64,000 nucleotides of DNA, taken from contig JAODTK010001122.1 in assembly GCA_026419785.1 (NCBI GenBank), positions 148,042-212,041 on the forward strand, given 5' to 3'. Below are positions 34,001 to 46,000 of the stretch, in pieces; the stretch's first letter is position 1, and every line of letters starts with the position of its first letter. The DNA comes from Sclerodactyla briareus. Its lineage: Eukaryota > Echinodermata > Holothuroidea > Dendrochirotida > Sclerodactylidae. A program made the position numbers and the translations under genes. Under the pieces are notes generated by a model, which was given only the letters and a program-made list of their open reading frames with translations, was not told the origin of the DNA and made no database searches.

Positions 34001-37000
34001 TTCAACATCGTATTCTTAGGTTCTATTTGTATATACTCTGATACATATTCTTATACCTATATATTTTGGTACTGCTTTGAACTTTCATGTGCGAGACACC
34101 AATCTCCTTACTTGGAGTAATAAAGTTTTACTTACTCACAGAAAATACTGTCATAAAGAGTTTCAATACTGTCAATCAGATCAGACTTTTGCAAGGCTTG
34201 GCAGGTCTGCATTTATTAGAGAAGAGTCAAATGAGGATGACTGCTCAGGGAAGGTTCATTCATACTTGAAAAAATAACTTTTATTGTCAGCTGACCTTGG
34301 TTCATCCTGTATGTAAGACCTACACTAGAGTAAGAAAGAAAAAAACGAAAAAGAAGTAAGATGTGCAAGTAACAAATGTTCCCACATCGTGTGATGACGT
34401 ATGGTGCCTCAGAGACTACTCCATGCACCCCAATCCCATATTGAGCATTCCTGAATTGCCCACGCTGTGCCCTGGACCATATTGCTCAGAGAATTCCTCC
34501 AAGCAACCCCCGTCTATATAGAACCTACTGAATCGCCAGCACGTGATGTGTGGTGCCCAGAGACTGTTCTCCCATGCCCTCTAGATCAAGACTTACTTGA
34601 TGGTGTGGTCACTCTAGCAGTTGTTCCAGTGGCGGGCAGTGTGGCATACGTCGTGTATGCGGCAATATCGAAGACGTAGGTCTCGCTTGGTTCCAGTTCT
34701 TCACGAGTGCGGAATAAACGTTTCTTCGTTCTCCGCCCTCGACTATCTGAGTCTGCAAAGATTTCCCATCATGGAAGGCAACATCATTATAAGTTGATAT
34801 TGTCAATATTGAATCTCTTGCAGCCAACTCGCTTGCTGAGAGCAGACTTGTAGTCAGAGAACCTACTGCCAATGTAATGTGTCGCCACATATGCATGGGA
34901 GTAGGGGAAAAAGTCCCAAGGCCTCACATAAAGGCTGTGGGTGCACTGACCCAGAATGGTAATAATAAAAGGCTTGAAACCCCACCGGGAAGCTTATAGA
35001 CTCAGCAGCAAATTGGCGCTACCCTTGCACAATTGAAGTAGTTATATTTCACATCTCCTACAATCAGAGTTGTTATGTCCTTTCATTTTTGCTTGATTTA
35101 CAACTAATCCCTCAAAAGCTATCAAAGTAGGCTGTGGGAGTTGGTAGGTCAGCAGTTGGAAGCTCTTGGGACTTGAGATCAACCGAACGAGAAATCTGGA
35201 GATCGCAACTTGAACACTCAAAATATGGGGTTCTGTTGGCATGTCTTCCTGGTAGATTGCCTAAGCTAGCATGTGTAAAGGCAAGATAACCTTGTGAGAG
35301 GACTGAGAGAAAAAAGAGGAAGGAAAGAAGAAATACTAAAGGCCTGTCCACTGATCTAGATTATATGACTGCTGTGCTATTGCGTCATGAAGCAAGTTAG
35401 GCTAATTGCTCTTAATAATGAACAACATATTCTTTTCAGTTGGGTCCTGTAGAAAAGTTGCATCTGCACAGTTTCGATCTGTTCCATTCCATACTAAACC
35501 TGCATACCTTCTTCCTCGGCATCTCAATGTACGCCAGCTGTTTAAGTACCCGAGTTAACTCCATGTTGCATAACACTGCAGATTGTAACTCACCTGTGTG
35601 TCTATTCCCAGTTGTATGTAGATGATGTATTCGAGTACCTCACAGCTGAACTCAGATACCATCTATGTTAGCTACACTGCGGATTGTAACTCACCTGTGT
35701 GTCTATTCCCAGTTGTATGTAGATGATGTATTCGAGTACCTCACAGCTGAACTCAAATACCATCTATGTTAGCTACACTGCGGATTGTAATAACCTGTGT
35801 GTCATTCCACCTTGTATGTAGATGATGTATTCGAGTACCTCACAGCTGAACTCAGATACCATCTATGTTAGCTACATTGCACCATGTAACTAACCTGTGA
35901 TCATTCCACCTTGTATGTAGATGATGTATCCGAGTACCTCACAGGTGAACTCAGATACCATTCTATGTAGCTACACTGCGGATTGTAACTCACCTGTGCG
36001 TCTATTCCCAGTTGTATGTAGATGATGTTATCCGAGTACTCACAGCTGAATCAAATACATCTCTGTTAGCTCCACTGCAATGTAATCACCTGTGTGTCTA
36101 TTCCCAGTTGTATGTAGAAGATGTATCCGAGTACCTCACAGGTGAACTCAGATACAGTCTTATGGTAGCTCACTGCAGATTGTAACTCACTGGGTGCCCA
36201 TTCCAGTTGTATGCTTAGATGATGTATCCGGATACCTTACAGCTGTACTCAGATGCCATCTACATTAGCTACACTGCAGATTGTAACTACCTGTGGGTTA
36301 TCCCAGGTATGTAGAGGATGATCCGAGACCTCACAGCTGAATCAAAATACCATCTATGTGAGCATACACTGCGGATGTAACTCACCTGTGAGTCTAGTCC
36401 ATTGTATGGAGTGATGTATCCGAGTACCTCACAGCTGAACTCAAATACCATCTATGTTACTACACTGCGGATGTAAAAATCACCTGTGGGCTATTCCAGT
36501 TGTATGTAGATGGAGTATCCGAGTACCTCACCGCTGAACTCCAAATACCATTAGTTAGCTACAGCAGATTGTGACCACTGTGTGTCTATTCCCAGTTGTA
36601 TGTAGAAGATGTATCCGAGTACCTCACAGGTGAACTCAGATACCAATCTTGTAGCACATGCAGTGTAAAACTCACCGGTCTGTATCATTCCACCTTGTAT
36701 GTAGATGATGTATCCGAGTACCTTACAGCTGGACTCAGATGCCATTACTAGCTACCACGAGATTGTAACGCACCTGTGGGTAATTCACAGTTGTTGTAGT
36801 GTTATCCGATTTACCGCGCAGCTGGATTCGATACCATCTATGTAAGTACAATGCAATTGAAACTAACTGTGGTCTATTCCACCTTGTATGTAGATGATGT
36901 ATTCGAGTACCTCACAGCTGAACTCAAATACCATTATGTTAGCTACATGCAGATTGTAACTCGCTGTGGGTTATTCCAAGTTGTAGGGAGATGATGGATC

Positions 37001-40000
37001 GAGTAACCTCCCAGCTGAAATCAAATACCATCTATGTTAGCTACATTGCAGATTGTAACTCGCCTGGTTCTCTTCCCAGTTGTATGTAGATGATGTATCC
37101 GAGTACCTCACAACTGTACTCAAGATGTGATCCACGTCAGTTGTACCGTGTTCGGGTCGGACAGGCATCCGCTTGGAGGAGGCGGGGGCTCTGATATCCA
37201 CATCAAATCTGCAGGCAATAATTTATGATTGAATTACAAACAAACAATCCTGAGGATATTCGTGAATGATTAAGACTAGGGTGGGAGGTGGGCAGTAAAT
37301 CTTCATTTCAGTCCATTGTGGAATACACCTGCAGTCGAATTCCAAATAGAGGTCATACGCTAGAGTTTGCATACCTTTCCACATATTCAATTAGAAGCCA
37401 TCACATGATTAGTTTTCAAAGAACCATATCAACAATTGAACAGTGACTTCACAGGAAATAGCGCTCTCAGCGGTGCATTCAGGTATTCCAAAGACCATGC
37501 CCCGGCATTTGTGCGCAGTCCTGGCTTACCTGGAGGTCGTGGGTTGTCAGAGGCCCAATTGTCTGCGCCCACCCTTCCAGAGGGTCACAGGGTACCCACC
37601 TGTAGTCTCCTTCTGTTGCTCGATCAAACAGTCCTGCAAGGTGCAATGATGAAAGATAAAAGTATTGCTGGAATATTAGCTTTGAGGGAAGTCTTTCCGA
37701 TATAATAGTTCTGCATGCCTATATAGAGTGAACGCTTCCCAACAGTGTAGACATTGTCAAAACACTCTACAGGGGAGCTCTCTGACAATTAGGCAAAGAG
37801 TGCGGATTGCAGGCACAAGGTGTACGCAAATACTCCACAGGTCCCCAAGTAGCCGGGGCAGTGAGGCAATAGAGACAAAGGGCATTGCCAACAAGGGCAC
37901 ACTGGAAAGGCTGATCAACCCCCCCCCCCCACCCCCTTGGGATTAAAACTCTCCACCATTTGATCAGCAGTCTTCTACCAACAGAGCTCATCCAATTTCC
38001 AAATGAATGACAGAGATTATGAATGGCAATGAAACATCACTCTCATGGTTAAAATAGGGCTTTTTCTGCTTAAGTATGGCACACAATTATTTCCACAATT
38101 GCCCTGCATTGTTTTCTTCCACTCTACTATAATACAAGCATGCAATACAAACCAATCATACACTATTCACACAACATTTGAATTGATTTTAGCAGATTTT
38201 TCGGTAATGATCAGACTTTAAGGGCGGAAGAATGGCAGAGTGGTATCGGTGATGCGTGTAAGCCCTTCTGGGTTCAAATTCCCATCAGTCCACAGACTTT
38301 GTCCGTTCTCCCTGGGTGGCCGTTCTTTGGCAGTTTGATGTGTAGGTCTTGGTCTCAATTCATTGTTCCACGGTAGTGCCAGTGGATTTGTGCATGGGTT
38401 TCGGGTTCGTCCTCATGATATCTGCATCAAGTCTTGTCAGTTCCACTGTAGCCGTCACGCTGTTCATGAATCGGTTCTGAGAAAGTGGTTCCGATTCTGG
38501 CAGTTTCCCATTGATTTTCCTTCCAAGGGTACGTAACATGGCAGACCGTAAGAGAAGACAAGTTACAGCCAGGGTTTTTCTGATGACCTACATGCTCCCT
38601 GAACCCTTATAAAAATCATATACCATATTCCTCTAATGAATCTCATACCCTAAAAGAATCCCACATGGAATATTGCAAATGATTTTTGTAACCCCGAATA
38701 ACGGCACACTTTCAAACTGTCGAACACTAATTGTACCCTGACAAGATACTTTTGATATAATGCCAGGGTGTGGATGTTTGGAAGGGGGGAGGGTCAGTCA
38801 TTAGCCCTGGGGGTTGCCAAAGCATAGCACCCAGTCACAGCTGGCAAAACTGTTCAGAGTTGCAGGTCAATAAGTACACTGATAAAATTATTCTAGTGGA
38901 AAGTTTGAATTTGTTTCCTCTTTTCCCCACTTACAAAACGTGGCCAAACTGCAGATCACGTGCCGAATCATGTACACTGATAAATTTTCTAGTGGAAAGT
39001 TTTGACTTTTGTTTCTCTTTCCCCACTTACAAAACGTTTATGCAGCCCAATCCCCCACCCCTCTTCCGCAATCCAGCTAGCTTTTGTGGTATCCTGAGAA
39101 GGTTAGCATCATTAACGCTATACCAGTTCCGCAGAAGGCTCCTAAAAATGCGCATGTCTCCAAGAGCGCGTCTATTGACAGGCATTGGTATTGGTGGGGA
39201 GGCTGGCCTTGTGAGTTATGTACTTGGTTATAGCATCCCATGGCTGTTACACAGTATCTGTCCTCGTCCTTCAGTCCTCCCTTTAGACATGTGTTGATTT
39301 TGGTGTACTATACCACGTACCATACTTGCCCCAGGAAGCAGGTAAAGGCAACAAGACCCAGGAATGTTGGTAGCCTAACTCACCAAGCCACCAGGAAGTC
39401 CCAGCCCCAAGATGTTGAACAAATCCCACTCTTCCTCTGTCTCAAAGACGGTCAAATCACCATCTTGGACTGACTGGCAGTCTAGGCGGGCCATCCTCCC
39501 CGCTTCGCTGCGTGGCCCCAAACTGTATCACTTTGTTTTGGTTATAGCCAGGACCAGCCCATCCTCACTCACCACCAATCTGGATAAAGGGAAAGATAAA
39601 GCCTTTAGTCGGAAAGCTTAGTCAATCTGTGACTGACATTGTTTTGGGCTAGGCCATCGGACCAAACCATATGGGTTCGAGTTGTTGAATTCTGCATTTA
39701 ATAAGCTTACACTGTCCATGAGTCATTAAAACCTATTTTCAGTTACCACCCCCCAGTTTCAAAGGACTAGACATCATAGATCTTTCCTTAGGAATGGTCT
39801 TTAATTACCTCAATACCGTTTCACATGGATGAATTCAAACTGATAGGAATTATGTGTATGTATAAAAGCTCACAGCCCTATAACATAGTGAACAGCCACC
39901 CCCACTCACCGGGAAACAACATCAACATTTTTTTTGGACATTTTTAGTTACTACCAACCAGCCTATTCAATAGGCATGTTTTTTTTTTACATATGTTTTC

Positions 40001-43000
40001 GGACATGATTGATCACTTAGCATATCAACACATGATTGTTTTTTTGTTTTTTTTTTTTTAAAAAAACCGACAATGCCTTGACGGCAAGTCCAATTCCCCC
40101 AAAACGGTTGGAATAATATATTTTCTTCAAGATTTAAACTGTATGAACATGATCTGACCGGCAATGCTCAACACAGCGGAGGTGCTTCGCACACACCAAC
40201 GAATACAGTCACAACTCTCAGATTCGTCAATTATACGTTAAGAATCTTTAATGTATGACCTATGTATGACTGTATTGTGGCACACCACCTGAATAAAAAA
40301 AAAAAGAAACAAATATTTTGAGGATCAGTTGAAATTCTCTGACTTCCCCTGGACAGGATTTACAAATACCAAAATGAGTTTAATCATTTCTAGTTTGGAA
40401 CTCTTCATAAAAACAACACTAAAAAGTAATGTCACTGTTGATAGAAGACACAAGCCAAGAGAGTTCTACAAACAACATTCCTGATTTTCGCACGACAGAA
40501 AGCACAGATTCTTCTCATCAGTCCATCAGAGAACTGGGATTATTACCATGTTTTTTTCTTGGGTTTATCAAAAAGGTTTAATAGTTTATTCACCCATCAC
40601 CACTAACCTGTTTGATTCTCAGGGGGGGGGCAAGATGTTGTGGAACTCTCTTCCACGCAAATCCTCTCCTCCAGCACCTAAGGCCTCTTTAAAAGTAAAA
40701 GGGGGTGGACATATGGCCTAATATAATTTTCATTTTGGTTTTGTCATCTGTGAAGCGCCTCAGAGCAGTCCTGACTGATGAGGGTGCAGTGAAGCATTGT
40801 GTATTTCGATCATATTTTCATTCTAGTTGATTCATAAGGACAATTTAACCTTTGAAGTCCTGATTCCACAGAAATTCCGTTCACTTCCATAGATTCGTTC
40901 CCATAATGATCTTTTGTTACCCTTGTAGTAGCCATCCTGAACTCTTTATATTTCACTGAGTACAATCCTGACTCTTTATATTTTCAGTGAGTACAGTACA
41001 CCCTTGGTCTGTTTCATGTTGGATCTGTTCAAATGTTCTGTAAAAAACAACAAAAGAACTTTGAGCAGACCAACATTGTTATTGTACTCATTGCAATAAA
41101 GAGTCAGGATGGCTACTACAAGTATAACAAAAGTATCAATTTAGCCTCTAATTTTCCCATGGAGGTTAGCATTGATGTCTAGCAATCATATACTAGGTGG
41201 AGTACAACTTGGCACAAGACTATCCCATCACGTATAATTACATAACCATCTCGCTTGGCGTCGTCACTGTGGTATCATTGATGTATGGGCAGATCTTCAA
41301 GTAGGTATAGGCGCCCACGGAGACCCAGTACTTGGTGTCGTCTTCCAGCCCAGTGATCGTCAAGCTTGTGGTGTCAGCACAGGACACGTCAAGCGCCACT
41401 GGGTTTGGTTGGGTAGAGACCCGGTAGCCGAGGACTCAACCAGTTATAGCGGCTCCTGGCACCACGTACCTCTAACCGTTGTATGGATTCAGAATCTGTG
41501 GCTGAGACGCAATCGTGGATTGGCATCCTTCTGGGTCGTCCCTAGTGAGGCGTGGGGGCAAGATGTCAATTAACAACACCAGAATTCCAAAAATGTTTAG
41601 AAATCTAAGAATTACCCTGACACTAAACATTGAGTGTCCTGAGGGGACTGCCTAGGGGCCATGGGTGTGGCATTAAAATTCAGGTTTGTGGGAAGTATTC
41701 TGAGCAGTCAATTACCAATTTTGACCAACATACCTTGACAAGAATTCACGCACACTCTGGACCTATGTACTGTACTGCAAAGTATAGACGATGTAACTGA
41801 TTAATTGTTTTGGTAGCCTATGCTGACTTTGGAGTGTGGGGCTCATATTTCAACACATTTATTTGATGCCTTTTCCATGCCTCATTACCTTGTGAAATCC
41901 AACAACCTGTGAATACATAAGTTTGAATTTCGTGGTAAAGGATTGTCACACAACTTATAAAACACTACTAAAGTAACTTGCAGATGGAAAGTTCCGTCCA
42001 GTCGAGATAAACATTCTACAAGCGTAATGACCCACAAAAAAATCATAACCCTTCAAAATGCAATCAAAAACATTAAGAATTACCTTCAATAATTTCGGAA
42101 TTTGCATGCATATCATTGGGAGTACCTAACCTTTCCATCACCTCTCCATATTACACTTCTTGCCACTCTTAGACTATGACCCAAAATGTTCCATGACTGC
42201 TCAGTCAGCATAGGTATGAGTAGCATCAATGCTACGCTTCTTCATAACAACTGTGATACCTTTGGTCTCCAATTATCAAGGTTTGTTCAAAGTCATACTG
42301 CGAGCCCACATCCTCCCAAAATCAAACAACCTTAGGAGATACTCACTGTCACTGCGTAAATAATTTTTTTTTAATGTATCCTTGCCGAGCAAGGATCGAA
42401 CCTATTCGAGGCATCAAGATCAAGACCCATAGATACAGCTTGCGAACCCCTCACCAAGTACACGGAATGAGGCATGCCTCTTGGCGTACCTTTAAATTGG
42501 GAGTGGGGATATTTACACGCGACGCACGTGGCAATTGGACTACCCCTCGTTTGTACCTGCTCTAATCCCTTGTGCTGTGCATCCAGCGAGAAGGCAACAG
42601 GTACCATATTTAAAAGCCTTCGGTATTACCCTACCGGCTCGAAGCCCGGTCTACCGGGTGGAAGGCCGCGCTCTAACAACTATGCAAAATCACTCCGCCT
42701 AATTAAATACTGTGGAGTATGACAGTGCACCCTTGGGGAAGGGAGAGATTGTGGTTATAACATCAATGTCAAACAGATACCTCGAACCATTTATTCTGCT
42801 GATAGAGTTGAGGCTACATATAAACCCATATGTTATGTAAGTGCTTATCAATTATACACCATGGAGCTATTATTTAACTTAGAGGACATCAGAGCGCTTA
42901 TTGTGTGCCCTTCCAAATTCATTCAGAGAACACAAACTCGAAGTGAGGCGGCACCCTATGTGTGTAACATCGTAAAACACATTCGGTTTGTTTACTCTCT

Positions 43001-46000
43001 AATCCGCGAAGTTCTTTTTCTTCGACGCAGAGACCCCCGAAAATACCGTCGTGCTTCTTAGTAAAGATGGTATTCATAGTGCAAGATTCTGCAACAACTT
43101 TGTGAGTGTACCCTAATTTTCAGAAAACGCGGGAATCAGACGATCTATTACTGAATGCACAGAAACAACACTATAAATTCGGGAATACAAATCGATTCTT
43201 GCGTCTGGCAGAATCACCATCTAGGCGTAAAATATGACATCACGGGGTGAACTAAGCTTAATCATGTGAAGCTCGACTTAGAGAAGGCTATCAAACGGAA
43301 CATTCTAATCTTCTGATGAAATGTGAACCATTTCGCCCGAACCACATGTCATTTTAAACACTATAATTGAGGAGGCGCTGCTCACACAGGTTAACAACAG
43401 GGTTCCACACTGCCTTCGGTTTTGTATAGAAGCTTCATTACAGCATGTCCGGGCTTTGAATAGAACACATTGTTATGTAGTGCTATCAAATATCGGGTAA
43501 TATTAGGGTGTTAGCCGGAACCGATCCAACAATCTCAGTCACAGTAAAGTTTACATTCAAGACTACTGCAGGGTAGCATCCCAAGGTGGAATATGCTAAA
43601 TAACATTGTCATTGATCAATTGACGCTAGCTTTGCGAGAGATCACAGCTCAACAATGGTGCTAATGTAAACACCAAATAGTTATAGGTTATGATTAGGAA
43701 GTAGTTATTTGAAACGTTATTACCCTTGGAGATTTTCCCAGAGGTTGGATTTGTTCTAAGCAGTCCCAATCGTTGTACATGCCGCTGTTGGTCATGATTG
43801 ACGCAGTCCTGGTCGTCCACATGTTCATCGGCTGCCCCAGCTCCCAGTTTGCGCCGGCAAAGTACCGTGGCTGCATCGCAAGTCCACCCAGCTGAAGGCT
43901 CACCTCGATGGCTATGTCCGTTGTAACCTGTCGAGGAAAACACGGAAATGTCATCATTGAGAGGTGAGCTTCGCCTACATAGAAACCTAATGTCTGCATC
44001 CGAAAGACGTTCGCTAACCTCGGTTCGGCCAAAAGGGTCAGTGGGTGGAAGGTTAGCACCAATGTTATCTGACACGACCATGGTGATTATGCGCGGTCTA
44101 CCGCAGGATAAGGCCGTAGCCATGGCTGATATTGTTGCAGTGCGCCTAGAGGTCACAGTAGCGCACACCCTATATTTTGCAGGCCACATGGTGGCCTTGG
44201 CACAGTAGATTTACCGCAACTGTTCCATATCTGCGGCAAGCATAGCGAATGACATGCTGTAGCTATGCCATAGAGGTTGCTATGGCAACCATGCAACATC
44301 ACGCAATCGGGCACCTGTAGATACCATTTAGCAGTCATCAAAGTACTGATGGGGCCTACTATACAGCCTTATCAAGATTGCTACTATTTTCCGTACAGCG
44401 TAATAAGTGTCGATTGTGAAAATTCTTATGGAATGCGCAATGCATATACACTTCCCTGTCTGCTCATTTCATTCATATTCATTATTTATTCGTTCCATCA
44501 GAAGATATACAAGTGTACAAAATTACAGGAAAAGGATCGGACAAGGAAAGAGGAAATGCAATTCTATGACCCGAAGGCGGCTTTTGCCCAACTATCATGC
44601 ATCTGTCGGAAGTACCCCTTGTGGGCGCCTAGCAGATACCTGCCGATTAGATGCGAGCGCTTACATGACAAACAGTAAAGCCCAAGGCAGATGGGCATCC
44701 ATCGAGAGGGCCTAGGTCACAGCAGGATTCTGTCCGCCAAATTCAAGATATGATGCGTGGCTGAAGTAGTATCGTGACTGCAAACACTTAAACGAGAACC
44801 GTAAAAGAATGAATGCAAATGGTGCAGCAGCCCTAGGATGTGATTGGCAATGGAGTTTTTTTTATCGTTCAAGCGAATGTGACAAATGGAGAGCAGCCAG
44901 TGGAGGCTAGAGACATGCCAGCAGATGTGACTCACCGATCAACAGAGCACCTTGGGTCAGTTCCTAGAGGAAGCGTTCTCTGTGCTGTCTCTATGACGAA
45001 CAGGTCTCATTTTCCTCGATGGACCTGAGTCCATCTCGAGCATCCAGTAGTTCTTGGGGGAGTGTGCCAAACCGGTAGCAACGGTTGAGGTAGCCCAGAC
45101 CCAGCCATCTGGACAGGGGTCTAAGACGAGGATAATAACAAGGGCATTAGAAATGAATTCAATAATTTTTCAGGTGCAAGGGTCACCCATTTTGGGACAT
45201 TACTAATGTTGTAACATGGACAAGCATTTCTTCTTTCTTCTCCCCTTCCTCCAGATCAGGCCTCCATAGGTCTAAGGCCTGATAGGAATCAGGCCTGATA
45301 GGAATCAGGCCTTGATTAGGAATCAGGCTTGATAGGATATGGCCGTGATAGGAATCAGGCCTTGATAGAATCAGGTATGTAACAATGCAATTGTACTCCA
45401 TGTTTGAAAATTATACAATATAATAAAACAGCTTCCAACACTGTGTGAATAATGGCTCAACCCTTGTTCAACTCAAATGGCTCAACCCTTGTTCACGTCA
45501 AATGCTCAACTTTTGTAGAGTTTGCAAATTACTTGCTGGGGTGACTGGCAATGGTAAGAGTAATACTGAACCCAACTTGAACCAAATGTTTTACAAAAAA
45601 AAAAAAAAAAAAAAAAAAAATAAAAAAAATAAATGAGTTATTTGCTTAATTTATATGAAATTTGTCCATGCTCTAGTGGGCACTTGTCCATGGCAGTGTT
45701 GAAAGCAGCTCACAAATATTCACCAAATCACAGGAAGTTCAGGACACTCGTGAACATAACCTTATGTGAAGGCTGTAACCAGGTTCCACACAGGTCCCCA
45801 ATCAACATATATTTATTCACGCCAAAAATGCTGAGGTCCACAATAGCAGATATCACCCACTGGAATTTATTAGGTGGAAAACAAGAGCTAAACCCTGTTA
45901 AAAAGTCGATGGATGGTAGACCATAACAATCAAGCTCAAGAAATCGAAAAAATTTGGTTAAACTATGCAAAATAGACAACTCAATGACCTCCAGTCTATG

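Noticed and set aside
33776..34120. Plus-strand frame starting with KGKRRGRPRGS, an AT-hook-like string
   Set aside because: One short basic motif in an intron of gene B, with no splice borders or further domain; too little to call a gene.
35581..37063. CRISPR-like array of 100-bp repeats
   Set aside because: Units are contiguous with no unique spacers, carry splice and coding sequence, and the host is clearly eukaryotic.
39060..39290. Minus-strand GLKDEDRYCVTAMG as an extra FN3 exon
   Set aside because: It looks slightly FN3-like but has no splice borders and lies in the intron between the two CTLD5 exons.
38770..39297. Plus-strand open frame of 175 codons, the second longest in the window
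   Set aside because: It is created by an 80-bp direct duplication and has no splice sites, domain or codon pattern of a gene.
43626..44189. Minus-strand open frame of 187 codons as an intact single-exon gene
   Set aside because: Only its 43,724-43,927 part is coding, as the CTLD4 C half in shifted frames with splice borders; the rest is intron.
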